A stretch of 64,000 bases of DNA from positions 95,270-159,269 of the forward strand of contig CAISGR010000103.1 of the NCBI GenBank assembly GCA_903884945.1, in the 5' to 3' direction. The DNA is from an uncultured bacterium. Lineage in GTDB: Bacteria; Pseudomonadota; Alphaproteobacteria; Sphingomonadales; Sphingomonadaceae. The position numbers and the translations under genes were made by a program. Positions 7,415 to 15,765 of the stretch are shown one piece after another; the stretch's first letter is position 1, and each line of letters opens with the position of its first letter. The notes beneath the pieces were generated by a model. That model had not been told where the DNA came from and did not search any database. It was given only the letters and a program-made list of their open reading frames with translations.

Positions 7415-8637
7415 TGCCACGCGCAAAGTCGCCCGCCTGGACTGGTGCAGAAATCGCGATTCTCGACCACGTCTTTCCCCGTGAAGGGCTCAACGGAGCA
7501 TCGGACGCGCTTCCCGACCGCAGCTGGACTGCCATCAACTGCATGGCGTCGAAGCGCGGCCTGAAGTCTCCCGTGGTGGGCAAGGCACCCGAACCGAAGC
7601 TCCAGGGCGAACGCCTCGAGGACGCGATCCGGCTGCGCGAGGCGGAGGGCTGGTCGTTCGCCCGTATCGGCGCGACGCTGGGCGTCTGCGAGGCCTCCGT
7701 CACGAATGCCGTGCTGATCGCGCTGTGCCCCCGTAAGGGGTTCACGCCCGCGCAACGCGACGAGAATGGCCGCCTGCTGCCCGAGGGACTCGAACGGCTT
7801 CGCCTGATGCTGCGCAAGGGCCTGAAGGGCGTCGAAATCCAGCTGCGCCTCGGCGTGAGCGCCGGCTGTGTCGCGGAGCAGCGCCGCCGGTACCGCGCCG
7901 ACCTCAAGAAGCGCGGCAAGCAGGCGCTGCCACCGCCCGGAGGCGGGCAGGCTTATAGCGGCGTGAAGCTTTCGCGTGAGGCGAAGCGGGCGGTAGAGGC
8001 GCTGCTGCTGGAAGGATATGGGGCGAAGAAGGTCACCGACCGCACCGGTGTGAGCAACACCAGCATCGGCCGCATCCGCAACCGCCTGATCAAGCGCCTG
8101 GCGAAGGCCGGCAAGACACTGCCCGGCTGCGACCTCAAGGGCCGGCGCACCACGCAGAAGGAATCGGCCAACCGCATCCCCCCGGCGGCTATCGCCGAGT
8201 TCCGCCGCCTGCTCGTCGAAGAGCGCATGTCGGCCCGGCGCGCCGGCCTTCATGCCGGGCTTGGCGGCAGCGCCGCGCATCATGAGCGGCGGCGCATGCT
8301 GGATGAAGGCATCGTGCTGGCCAGCACCCGGCGCCTCGGTCGCGGCCCGGACAGCCGCCGCCAGACCGAGGCCGACCGCCTTTTCCCGACGGGCAAGATC
8401 GCCATCATCCGCTATCGCAATTTCGCGGCCGAGCACGGCTATCCCGCAGCCGTCGAGATGCTTCGCCAACAGCGCGCCGAGAAGCGCCAGGCGGAGCGCG
8501 AAGCTGCCCGTCGCCCGCGTACGTTCGAAGAGCAACTGGCCCGTGTGGCAGCCGGCGCGAAGCTGGTTTCGAAGCCGGACCTGCGACGCGCGGCACCGGA
8601 TATGACGCTTGGCGGCATCGCGACGGGGGCATTGTGA
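7414..8637 (+). CDS. Multi-HTH DNA-binding protein
   Basis: 407 aa. At least three homeodomain-like helix-turn-helix segments are visible: WSFARIGATLGVCEASVTNA, YGAKKVTDRTGVSNTSIGRI and MSARRAGLHAGLGGSAAHHE. Basic linkers join them, and the C-terminus is strongly charged. A first segment (WTGAEIAILDHVFPREG) resembles SANT/Myb-like repeats. ATG 7414 overlaps the previous stop (TGATG). Probably binds DNA at repeated sites. Role in the phage unknown. Confidence 0.65.
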   Translation: MPRAKSPAWTGAEIAILDHVFPREGLNGASDALPDRSWTAINCMASKRGLKSPVVGKAPEPKLQGERLEDAIRLREAEGWSFARIGATLGVCEASVTNAVLIALCPRKGFTPAQRDENGRLLPEGLERLRLMLRKGLKGVEIQLRLGVSAGCVAEQRRRYRADLKKRGKQALPPPGGGQAYSGVKLSREAKRAVEALLLEGYGAKKVTDRTGVSNTSIGRIRNRLIKRLAKAGKTLPGCDLKGRRTTQKESANRIPPAAIAEFRRLLVEERMSARRAGLHAGLGGSAAHHERRRMLDEGIVLASTRRLGRGPDSRRQTEADRLFPTGKIAIIRYRNFAAEHGYPAAVEMLRQQRAEKRQAEREAARRPRTFEEQLARVAAGAKLVSKPDLRRAAPDMTLGGIATGAL

Positions 8638-8774
8638 TGGCCGGCTGGCTCCCAAGGTTCACCACCTTCACCTATGAAGTCGGCCTGGACGATGAGTTTG
8701 AGGGCCGGGAGTTCATGCTCCACTGGGGCGGCTGGCACGTCTCCTTCGGCTTTATCTATCGGCGCGCCCGCTGA
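8637..8774 (+). CDS. Small aromatic-rich hypothetical protein
   Basis: 45 aa with several Trp/Phe/Tyr residues. Start and stop overlap both neighbours in TGATG form, which supports translation. No family recognised. Confidence 0.55.
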   Translation: MAGWLPRFTTFTYEVGLDDEFEGREFMLHWGGWHVSFGFIYRRAR

Positions 8775-9055
8775 TGGCCGGCCCGCTCAGCTTTGCGCAG
8801 GAGGAAGCCCTGCGCGCCCTCTTTCGCGGCGAGCGGTTCGGCATCGATGCCAGGACCGAGCGCGGCCTTGAGCATCGTGGCCTGGTGACCCTCCGGGACG
8901 TCACCACGGCGGACGATATCACCTTCCACCATCTGCCGTTCCTGACCGAGCAGGGCGCGATCGTCGCCGCCCGCCTCGTGGCCGCGCAGGATCTCGCTGC
9001 CGGCGTGCGCCGGATTCGGAACGGCTTCCGCGTGATCGACGGGGGCCTGGCATGA
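8774..9055 (+). CDS. Hypothetical early protein
   Basis: 93 aa. The N-terminal segment (LSFAQEEALRALFRGERFGI) followed by TERGLEHRGLV looks like a small winged-helix fold. Overlaps neighbours by 1 and 4 bp. Function unknown. Confidence 0.6.
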   Translation: MAGPLSFAQEEALRALFRGERFGIDARTERGLEHRGLVTLRDVTTADDITFHHLPFLTEQGAIVAARLVAAQDLAAGVRRIRNGFRVIDGGLA

Positions 9056-9579
9056 AGGCGCTTACCATCTACCAGCCTTGGGCCTCACTCATCATGGCTG
9101 GCGCAAAGCCATATGAGTTTCGAAAATGGAACCCGCGCGAGCGCGGTGGTTCCTACGCTCGCTTAATCGGCGAGCGGATCATCATTCACGCCAGCGCTAA
9201 GCTGATCGATCGCCGTGAAGTCATTGACCTGATCGAACGGCTTGATGGGTCCGATCAGCAGCGCGCGAGCACCACGCTGCTGCGCGATAAGGCGATGCCG
9301 ATACTGGATGCCGCGCTGGCGATGACGATGCGCGATGCAGACGGCAGTCTTGGCCTTCCTCTGTCAGCTGGCATCGGCACGGCAGTGCTCGGGGAACCGA
9401 GACATGTAGGTGAGATCGCTGACGAATTCCGCCTCGTAAAGATGAACGACAGCGATCGATACGAGCACGCCAACTGGGGCTGGCCGATGCTCGACATTGA
9501 GGAGTGGGGCACGCCAATCCCCATGCGCGGATTTCAGGGCTTTTGGACCTGGCCGACGCCGGACACGCTCGGCCTGTGA
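9052..9579 (+). CDS. ASCH/PUA-like domain protein
   Basis: 175 aa. It starts MKALTIYQPWASLIMAGAKP, followed by YEFRKW, the hallmark of ASCH domains, a PUA-like RNA-binding fold also seen in small nucleases. IIIHASAK and the closing GFQGFWTW also fit. These proteins are common in phage early regions; the target is usually unknown. Overlaps its neighbours by 4 bp. Confidence 0.75.
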   Translation: MKALTIYQPWASLIMAGAKPYEFRKWNPRERGGSYARLIGERIIIHASAKLIDRREVIDLIERLDGSDQQRASTTLLRDKAMPILDAALAMTMRDADGSLGLPLSAGIGTAVLGEPRHVGEIADEFRLVKMNDSDRYEHANWGWPMLDIEEWGTPIPMRGFQGFWTWPTPDTLGL

Positions 9580-10040
9580 GCAAGCGCCGCGCCTCGATCC
9601 CGGCCGGGCAGTTCGCCTTCAGCTTCGAGCCGCCCGCTCCGGCGCGCAACGAGGCCGATCTGGCGGGCCTGGACGCGATCGTCGCGGCGACGGTCGCGCG
9701 GATGCTCAAGGAAGACGATCGCAAGCGGCCGGTGATCGCGGCGGAAATGTCCGCCCTGCTGGCGACCGGCGTCTCCGCCCTGATGCTCGACGGCTACGCG
9801 TCCGAGGCGCGCGAGCACGTCAATATCTCGGCGGCGCGCTTGCTCGCGCTGGTCGCCGTCACCGATCGCTTCGACCTGCTCGACAGCCTGGTGCGCCGGA
9901 TCGGCGCGTCGGTGCTGGTCGGCAACGAAATCCTCGCGGCCGAACTCGGCCACATCGATCGCCAGATGGCCGCGCTGAAGGCGCGGCGCCGGTCGATCGA
10001 GGCAGCAACACCGATAATCGAGAGGAAGCCGCGCTCGTGA
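9576..10040 (+). CDS. Hypothetical protein upstream of the transposase
   Basis: 154 aa from a GTG that overlaps the previous stop (GTGA). Helical after a Pro-rich start. Its placement directly before MuA, with a 4-bp overlap, suggests a replication or transposition accessory role. No family recognised. Confidence 0.6.
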   Translation: MSKRRASIPAGQFAFSFEPPAPARNEADLAGLDAIVAATVARMLKEDDRKRPVIAAEMSALLATGVSALMLDGYASEAREHVNISAARLLALVAVTDRFDLLDSLVRRIGASVLVGNEILAAELGHIDRQMAALKARRRSIEAATPIIERKPRS

Positions 10041-12001
10041 AGCCTGCCGGGGGAAAAATCTGGTTTACCGCAGCCGAACTGGCCGCGCTGGCGCTGCCTG
10101 GGCTGCCCAAATCGAAGCGCAAGATCAACGAGGATCACGCGCCGCGCTGGGCGTTGCAGATCGACGGGGCCGGCCTGCCGCTCGCCCGGCCGCGCCAGGG
10201 GCGCGGCGGCGGGCTGGAGTTCCACCTCGAAGCGCTCCCGGCGGCGGCGCGGGCCGAGCTGGCGAAGCGCGGCGTCGCGGTGATCGCCGACGTCTCGGCG
10301 AAGCCCGAGACGACGATCGGCGCGCGCTGGGCCTGGTACGAGCGGCAGAGCGAGAAGGTGAAGGCCGAGGCGACGCGCCGGGCCGGCGTCATCGCCCAGG
10401 TGGAGCATCTGGTCGCGGCCGACATGACCCGTTCGGCGGCGGTGCCGATCGCGGCGAGCCATGCCGGCGTCGGCGCATCGACGCTGTGGAGCTGGATCGC
10501 TCTGGTCGACGGCATCGCGCCGGCCGACCGGCTGCCCTATCTCGCGCCGCAGCATCGCGGCGGCGGGGCCGAGGCGGAGATCGACGAGGATCTCTGGAAG
10601 CTGCTGGTGTCGGACTATCTGCGCCCGGAAAAGCCGACCTTTTCCAGCTGCTATTACCGGCTGCGCGATGAGCGCGCCAAGCCGCTCGGGATCGTGCTGC
10701 CATGCGAACGCTCGCTGCGGCGCAAGCTGGAGCGCGACATCGATCCGCGCGTCGTGATCATGCGCCGCGAGGGTGCCGAGGCGCTGCGGCGCACCCTGCC
10801 GCCGCAGAAGCGCACGGTCGCCGATCTCCACGCGATGGAGCTGGTTAATATCGACGGGCATAAATGGGATGTGTTCGTGCGCTGGCCGGACGGATCGATC
10901 TCGCGCCCGCTGATGGTCGGCATCCAGGATGTCTACAGCCGCAAGATCCTCGCCTGGTCGACCGGCAAGACGGAAAGCGCGGTCGAGACGCGGCTCGCCT
11001 TCGCGCACCTGTTCGAGCGCTACGGCATCCCCTCGGCCTGCCTGATGGACAATGGCCGCGCCTTCGCCAGCAAGTGGATCACGGGCGGCGCGGCATCGCG
11101 ATTCCGCTTCAAGATCCGCGAGGAAGAACCGCTCGGCATCCTCACCGCCTTGGGCGTGAAGATCCACTGGGCGATGCCCTATCGCGGTTCCTCCAAGCCG
11201 ATCGAGCGCGCCTGGCGCGATTTCTGCGACACGATCGCCAGGCAATCGGCCTTTTCCGGCGCCTATACGGGCAACAAGCCCGACGCGAAGCCGGAGAATT
11301 ACGGCAAGACGGCGGTGCCGCTCGCCCAGTTCCTGGAAGTGGTCGAGGCCGGGATCGCTGCGCACAATGCCCGGCCCGGCCGGGCCACCGAAATGGGCCA
11401 GGGGCTGCACAGCCTGGATGCGGTGTTCGAGGAATCCTATGCCACGGCGCCGATCGGCAAGGCCACGCCCGAGCAGCTGCGTCTCGCGCTGCTCGCGGCC
11501 GACGACGTTTCGACCGATCGCCGCAATGGTTCGATCAAGCTGCATGGCAATACCTACTGGACCGAGGATCTCGCGCTGATCGCCGGCGATCGCGTGACGG
11601 TGCGATTCGACCCGGACGATCTGCACAAGCCGCTTCACGTCTACAGCCGCGAGGGCGCCTTCCTGTGCAGCGCGCCCGTCTGGGAGGCGACAGGCTTCCT
11701 CGATGTCGCTGCCGCAAAGGGACGCGCACGCCTGGAGAAGGGCCACCGCAAGGCCGTCAAGGCGATGGTGGAAGCGGCGCAGCTGCTCGAAGCTGCCGAC
11801 GTCGCCGCTGCCTATGACCGCGTTGCCGAGGCAGCGCTGCCCGCGCCCGGCGCGGTGCGCCCGGTGCGGCACCGTGGCCAGACGGTCGCCCAGCTCAAGA
11901 CAGTCTCTCAGAGGGCTCCGAGAGCCGCCCAGGACGCCTCTCAGGCGCAGCTCATGGACCGCCTCGGCGCGGGCCTCGGCAAGCTGCGCTCAGTCAAATA
12001 A
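10037..12001 (+). CDS. A: MuA-type DDE transposase
   Basis: 654 aa (Mu A is 663), GTG start. It cuts and joins phage ends to target DNA for integration and replicative transposition. The catalytic triad is visible: D273 (NIDGHKW), D338 (LMDNGRAF) and E390 (SKPIERAW), spaced almost as in MuA (269/336/392). The N-terminus carries the winged-helix end-binding region, the middle the RNase H-like core, and the C-terminus a beta-barrel and a helical tail that should contact MuB. The C-terminal linker contains CTCAG-rich sequence. No catalytic residue is missing, so it should be active. Confidence 0.97.
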   Translation: MKPAGGKIWFTAAELAALALPGLPKSKRKINEDHAPRWALQIDGAGLPLARPRQGRGGGLEFHLEALPAAARAELAKRGVAVIADVSAKPETTIGARWAWYERQSEKVKAEATRRAGVIAQVEHLVAADMTRSAAVPIAASHAGVGASTLWSWIALVDGIAPADRLPYLAPQHRGGGAEAEIDEDLWKLLVSDYLRPEKPTFSSCYYRLRDERAKPLGIVLPCERSLRRKLERDIDPRVVIMRREGAEALRRTLPPQKRTVADLHAMELVNIDGHKWDVFVRWPDGSISRPLMVGIQDVYSRKILAWSTGKTESAVETRLAFAHLFERYGIPSACLMDNGRAFASKWITGGAASRFRFKIREEEPLGILTALGVKIHWAMPYRGSSKPIERAWRDFCDTIARQSAFSGAYTGNKPDAKPENYGKTAVPLAQFLEVVEAGIAAHNARPGRATEMGQGLHSLDAVFEESYATAPIGKATPEQLRLALLAADDVSTDRRNGSIKLHGNTYWTEDLALIAGDRVTVRFDPDDLHKPLHVYSREGAFLCSAPVWEATGFLDVAAAKGRARLEKGHRKAVKAMVEAAQLLEAADVAAAYDRVAEAALPAPGAVRPVRHRGQTVAQLKTVSQRAPRAAQDASQAQLMDRLGAGLGKLRSVK

Positions 12002-12019
12002 CCGCAAAGGAGAAAGCCG

Positions 12020-12991
12020 GTGAACGACCCTACCGACCTGCCCATCAACGTCGACGACATGATCCTGTGGCTCGACGAATACCGTAAGCGGACCGGCAAG
12101 AGCTGGACCGCGATCTCGAAGCTCAGCAATATCCCGCCCAGCACGATCTCGCTGTTCGGGATCGGCAAGTATGAAGGCGACCAGGAGAAGGTCGCGCGGC
12201 GGGTCTATGCGTTCCGCCAGAAGGTGGAGAGCCAGGAGCAGCGCACCGCGACGATCCTGGCCGAGCCGGACTATGTCGAGACGCCGACCTCGCGCCGCGT
12301 CACGATCCTGCTCGAAATGGCGCAGATGGGTCGCATTGTCGTCGCCGCGATGGGGCCGGGTACGGGCAAGACGATGGCCGCCCGGCACTTCCAGAAGTGC
12401 ATGGGCGAAAGCGTGTATCTGGTGACACTGCGCGAAACGACCGGCGACGTCACGCCGATGATCCGCCAGGTGATGCGCGCGATGCGCCTCCGCCCGCACG
12501 GGCATAACAAGGCCCAATGCTCCGAGCAGATCATGGACCATGTCCGCGCCAGCAAGAGCCTGATCATCTTCGACGAGGCGAACTTCCTGACGCTCAGGGC
12601 TATCGAAGAGATCCGCGCGTGGCACGATGCGACCGGCGTCGGCATCGCCAAGCTCGGCAACGAGGAGCTTGCCCAGCGCATTCGCGGCGGCCGGATGAGC
12701 CATCAATATGCCCGCCTCGCGCGCCGGATTCGGAAAATCTATGTGCAGGACCTGCTCAGCGAGGAGGATATCATCCCGTTCCTCGACGCGGCCGGCATCG
12801 ACGATGCGCGGACGCGCCGGCTGCTGATCCAGGTGGGCACTTCGCCGGGGCATGGCGGCCTGGGCGAGGTGCAGCAGATACTGGAAGACGCGCACATGCT
12901 CGCGATCGGCGAGGACAAGGCCATCGAGTTCGAGCACATCGCCGCGTCGAGCGGCTCGCGGGTGACCCAGATCCTGCGGAGGGCGGCATGA
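12020..12991 (+). CDS. B: MuB-type AAA+ ATPase (transposition target activator)
   Basis: 323 aa (Mu B is 312). It binds target DNA with ATP, delivers it to MuA and gives target immunity. An N-terminal HTH (about 28-45, WTAISKLSNIPPSTISLFGI) precedes the AAA+ core, with Walker A GPGTGKT (112-118) and Walker B LIIFDE (181-186). The GTG start has AAGGAG 7 bases upstream. It lies 18 bp downstream of A. Confidence 0.95.
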   Translation: MNDPTDLPINVDDMILWLDEYRKRTGKSWTAISKLSNIPPSTISLFGIGKYEGDQEKVARRVYAFRQKVESQEQRTATILAEPDYVETPTSRRVTILLEMAQMGRIVVAAMGPGTGKTMAARHFQKCMGESVYLVTLRETTGDVTPMIRQVMRAMRLRPHGHNKAQCSEQIMDHVRASKSLIIFDEANFLTLRAIEEIRAWHDATGVGIAKLGNEELAQRIRGGRMSHQYARLARRIRKIYVQDLLSEEDIIPFLDAAGIDDARTRRLLIQVGTSPGHGGLGEVQQILEDAHMLAIGEDKAIEFEHIAASSGSRVTQILRRAA

Positions 12992-13308
12992 GCGGCGGCA
13001 TTTCACACGCGTTCGCTGCCGGCGTCGAGTTCATCGTCGCCGGGCTCGGGCCAGATCATCCCAAGCCGCTCAGGGGCCTGTTCGCAGCCGAGCGCGGCGA
13101 CTGGAAGCTGACGATCAACGCGAGCCCGGAGCCGGTGCTTCCGGAAGGCATGAGCGCCGAACTGTGCGCCTGGACGATCTTCGCCGAGAACAGCCGTTAT
13201 CTCGTCTTCGGCCTGTTCGGCCCGGCAGGCGGCATGATCGGCGGCGGCATGAGCGAGGACCAGTTCATCGCCGAGATCAAAGGCCTCACTGCGGAGATGG
13301 CAGCATGA
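12988..13308 (+). CDS. Hypothetical early protein
   Basis: 106 aa, acidic C-terminus, hydrophobic central stretch (SRYLVFGLFGPAGGMIGGGM). Overlaps MuB and the next gene by 4 bp. No family recognised. Confidence 0.6.
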   Translation: MSGGISHAFAAGVEFIVAGLGPDHPKPLRGLFAAERGDWKLTINASPEPVLPEGMSAELCAWTIFAENSRYLVFGLFGPAGGMIGGGMSEDQFIAEIKGLTAEMAA

Positions 13309-13517
13309 GCGCGCCCAAAGACAATGGCCGCGCCTTCGCCGACAAGGTGATCAAGGGCGGCGCGCCAACGCAATTTCGCTTCAAGGTGCGCGGCAAGGTG
13401 CGCGGCGGGAATGAGCTGGCGGTGGTGATCGCCTTCGCCGGGCGCCGGCCGCTCGCCTGGGTCGTGCTGTGCATCGCGGCCGGCACGATCGCCGGCAACG
13501 CGCTGGTGCTGCTGTGA
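13305..13517 (+). CDS. Small membrane protein with a MuA active-site-like N-terminus
   Basis: 70 aa. Residues ~6-29 (DNGRAFADKVIKGGA, then FRFKVR) match MuA around its second catalytic Asp (DNGRAFASKWITGGA, then FRFKIR). The DNA at 13320-13394 is 62/75 identical to 11048-11122, including the first 21 bases. After that, one transmembrane helix (LAWVVLCIAAGTIAGNALVL). It cannot be catalytic alone. It overlaps both neighbours by 4 bp, so it is translated. Duplication or recombination origin is inferred; function unknown. Confidence 0.7.
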   Translation: MSAPKDNGRAFADKVIKGGAPTQFRFKVRGKVRGGNELAVVIAFAGRRPLAWVVLCIAAGTIAGNALVLL

Positions 13518-13927
13518 GGGCCTATCGCGCCAGTCCGGCGCTTTATGCCCGCATCATCGCGGCGCAGCCGCCAGCCCCGGTTGTGACGGCGCCGATCGTC
13601 CTGGCGCCAATGGCAGGGCCGCCAGCGCCGCCGTTGATCACCGATATCATGCGTCACGTCAGCTTCGAAATGGGGATCGCGGTGGCGGATCTGACCAGCC
13701 CATGCCGCGATGCCCGGCTCGTCCGCGCGCGCTCGGCGGTCTCCTGGCTGGCGTATCACGGCGCGAAAAAGCCCTATCGCTTGATCGGCCGCGCGCTCGG
13801 CGGGCGCGATGTCAGCAGCGTCACCAATCAGCTCCGCAAGGCGGAGAAATTGCGACGCAGCGACCCAGCCTTTCTGCAGGTGACGGACAAGATCTTCGCG
13901 ACCCTCGTGGCCGGAGAGCCCGCATGA
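13514..13927 (+). CDS. DnaA C-terminal (domain IV)-like protein
   Basis: 137 aa from a GTG overlapping the previous stop. After a Pro/Ala-rich start, residues ~45-125 follow the DnaA DNA-binding domain: a basic helix (RDARLVRARSAVSWLAYHGA), then SYRLIGRALGGRD-type spacing with VSSVTNQLRKAEK in place of the DnaA GRDHSTV signature. No AAA+ part is present. It could bind DnaA boxes and act on host initiation or phage DNA. Confidence 0.75.
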   Translation: MRAYRASPALYARIIAAQPPAPVVTAPIVLAPMAGPPAPPLITDIMRHVSFEMGIAVADLTSPCRDARLVRARSAVSWLAYHGAKKPYRLIGRALGGRDVSSVTNQLRKAEKLRRSDPAFLQVTDKIFATLVAGEPA

Positions 13928-14625
13928 ACGCGCTCCGCAAGCCCGGGCAGTTCGCCGCCGATCCGCGCCGCCGCGCGCTGCTCGCCAAGGTGCATGTCGC
14001 GAGCACGCAGCTCCGCCTGGACAAGGAACTCTATCGGGACATCCTGTTCGACGTGGTCAAGCAGCGGAGCGCCGCCGACTGCACCGACGAAGAACTGGTG
14101 CGGCTGATCAAGCATTTCGAATCGCGCGGCTTCACCGCCAAGGCGAAGCCGGGAAAAGCGGGGGGCCGTCCCGGCCCGAGGCCGGCGGACCTGCCCTTTG
14201 CCCTCAAGGCGCGGGCGATGTGGATCTCGCTGCACCAGCTCGGCGCGATCGACGATCCGTCCGAGGATGCGCTGGAAGCCTTCGCCCGGCACCAGCTCAA
14301 GGTCACGAAGATGCAGTGGGCCGACGAGACGCGCGCCTATAAACTGATCGAGGCGCTCAAGGCCATGGCGGAGCGTCATGGCTGGGAACAATCGACCAAG
14401 GGTGTAAAGCCCGACGCCAAGGTGATCGTGCTGAAGCGCCGCCTGGCCGCCGCGCTCCACGCGAAGCTTGTCGCGGAGGACAGCATCCCGGCGCACTGGT
14501 CCGTCGAGCAGGCGGCGGTGAGCCTTGCGGACGTCCCGTTCAAGTCGCTGCTGTTCTACACCGCGCACGAACTCGACCTGATCTCGGGCGCGTTCGGCCG
14601 CAAGCTGCGCGAGGCAGCGCAATGA
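13924..14625 (+). CDS. gemA: GemA-like (Mu gp16, DUF1018) regulatory protein
   Basis: 233 aa. The N-terminal half (KVHVASTQLRLDKELYRDIL, then TDEELVRLIKHFESRGF) is the DUF1018/GemA signature. Mu GemA modulates host gene expression and DNA supercoiling. A C-terminal extension is helical. It sits directly before the Mor-like gene, as in Mu. Overlaps neighbours by 4 bp. Confidence 0.85.
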   Translation: MNALRKPGQFAADPRRRALLAKVHVASTQLRLDKELYRDILFDVVKQRSAADCTDEELVRLIKHFESRGFTAKAKPGKAGGRPGPRPADLPFALKARAMWISLHQLGAIDDPSEDALEAFARHQLKVTKMQWADETRAYKLIEALKAMAERHGWEQSTKGVKPDAKVIVLKRRLAAALHAKLVAEDSIPAHWSVEQAAVSLADVPFKSLLFYTAHELDLISGAFGRKLREAAQ

Positions 14626-14780
14626 GCCGCCGCCTCTCCCCGGCCGAGCGCGAGCACCGGGCGCTGCCGCTGCTCCGCCAGCCCCGGCGCGCCATGCCGC
14701 ACCGCCCGCGCGACCTGGCCGATATCGCCTGCGCGATCGGCGCGCTGGCGATCGCGCTGATCCTGGCAGTGACCTTCTAG
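14622..14780 (+). CDS. Small single-span membrane protein
   Basis: 52 aa with an Arg/Pro-rich N-terminus and one C-terminal hydrophobic helix (IACAIGALAIALILAVTF). Starts 4 bp inside gemA and ends 2 bp before the Mor-like gene. No family recognised. Confidence 0.55.
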   Translation: MSRRLSPAEREHRALPLLRQPRRAMPHRPRDLADIACAIGALAIALILAVTF

Positions 14781-14782
14781 CC

Positions 14783-15169
14783 GTGAACGCCCCGGTCCCC
14801 ATCACCGCTGCCGCGCGCCAGCTCGAAGAGATTGCCCAGGTCATCGGCCAGGGCAATCTCTTCGCGCTGTGCAAGGCGCTCGGGGGAACGAAGGTCTATG
14901 TGCCGGCCGCCATCGGGCACAACCATCCCATCGCCGCTGCGATCGGCATGAAGGCGGCCTCGATCTTGGCCGATCATTACTTCGGAACGCAAATCGACCT
15001 GCCCAAGGCCGGCGCCCGTCGCGCCCGCGCGATCGAGCTGGCCAAATCGGGCCGGATGACTATTGCGGAAGCCGCGCTGGCGACCGACTATACCGAGCGG
15101 CGAATCTATCAGCTGCTCGCGGCCGAGAAGGCCGACGAAGACCAGCTCGACCTGTTCGCGCCGCGCTAG
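14783..15169 (+). CDS. mor: Mor/C-family transcription activator
   Basis: 128 aa, GTG start. The C-terminal part (AIELAKSGRMTIAEAALATD, then YTERRIYQLL) is the HTH of the Mor/C family, and the N-terminal half is its dimerisation region. In Mu, Mor turns on the middle promoter and C the late promoters. Only one family member is seen here. A CCTGAAA-TTTCAGG palindrome lies 21 bp after its stop and again at 26491, so it probably activates both late transcription units. Confidence 0.85.
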   Translation: MNAPVPITAAARQLEEIAQVIGQGNLFALCKALGGTKVYVPAAIGHNHPIAAAIGMKAASILADHYFGTQIDLPKAGARRARAIELAKSGRMTIAEAALATDYTERRIYQLLAAEKADEDQLDLFAPR

Positions 15170-15189
15170 GCCGCCTGCACCGCGCCTCG

Positions 15190-15255
15190 CCTGAAATTTT
15201 TCAGGTCAAAGCCAGGGGGGCGACCGCCCCATAGACCGCCCATGGGCGGGACATC
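15190..15255 (+). promoter_or_regulatory. Candidate Mor-dependent late promoter for lysis genes
   Basis: Palindrome CCTGAAATTTTTCAGG at 15190-15205, then CCCATA (15228-15233, weak -10) and CCATGGGCGGGACATC (15240-15255). The same elements, with the same 50-bp spacing between palindrome and CCATGG, recur at 26491-26556. The palindrome centre is about 35 bp upstream of the -10, as for Mor/C sites in Mu. There is no -35 box. A 20-codon open frame (15242-15304) begins at this ATG and overlaps the endolysin start. Confidence 0.65.
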
Positions 15256-15294
15256 GGACATCATCGAATCCCGCGTCGGAAGCGGGAGCCTCAC

Positions 15295-15765
15295 ATGCAG
15301 TTGAGCGAGCATTTCACGCTGGAGGAGCTGTGCGTCTCCTCCTTCGCCGATCGGCGCCAGATCGCCAATATGCCGACCCCGGCGCACCTCCAGAACATGC
15401 AGCGCTTCCTCGCGCCCGGGCTGGAAAAGGTGCGCGCGCTTTGCGGCGCCGCGCCGATCACCGTCACCTCGGCCTATCGCAATCCGGAGGTGAACCGCCT
15501 GGTCGGTGGCACCGCGACCTCCGATCATCCCGAGGGCCTGTGCGCCGATATCCGCTCGTCGCGCATCGCGTCGCGCGATCTCGCGACGCTGATCGCCGCC
15601 GCGATGAAGGCGAAGAAGATCCTGGTCGACCAGCTCATCTACGAGAGCGGGCGCGACGTCGTGCATGTCAGCTTCAACCCGCGCGGGCGCGGGATGATGG
15701 GGCACCAGCCCAGGGGGCCGGGAACGCCGATCGACTGGACGTTCTTCGCCGGAGCCGGGGCATGA
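15295..15765 (+). CDS. Peptidase M15-type endolysin
   Basis: 156 aa. A zinc L,D/D,D-peptidase that cleaves peptidoglycan cross-links for lysis. Zinc and catalytic motifs are visible: TSAYRNPEVN, SDHPEGLCADI (His and Asp ligands) and HVSFN (second His). No signal peptide, so it needs a holin for export. SD-like GGGAG precedes the ATG. First gene downstream of the late promoter. Confidence 0.9.
   Translation: MQLSEHFTLEELCVSSFADRRQIANMPTPAHLQNMQRFLAPGLEKVRALCGAAPITVTSAYRNPEVNRLVGGTATSDHPEGLCADIRSSRIASRDLATLIAAAMKAKKILVDQLIYESGRDVVHVSFNPRGRGMMGHQPRGPGTPIDWTFFAGAGA

Noticed and set aside
9794..11872. Very long reverse-strand open frame under MuA
   Set aside because: Arises from GC-rich codon bias; MuA has a complete catalytic triad on the other strand.
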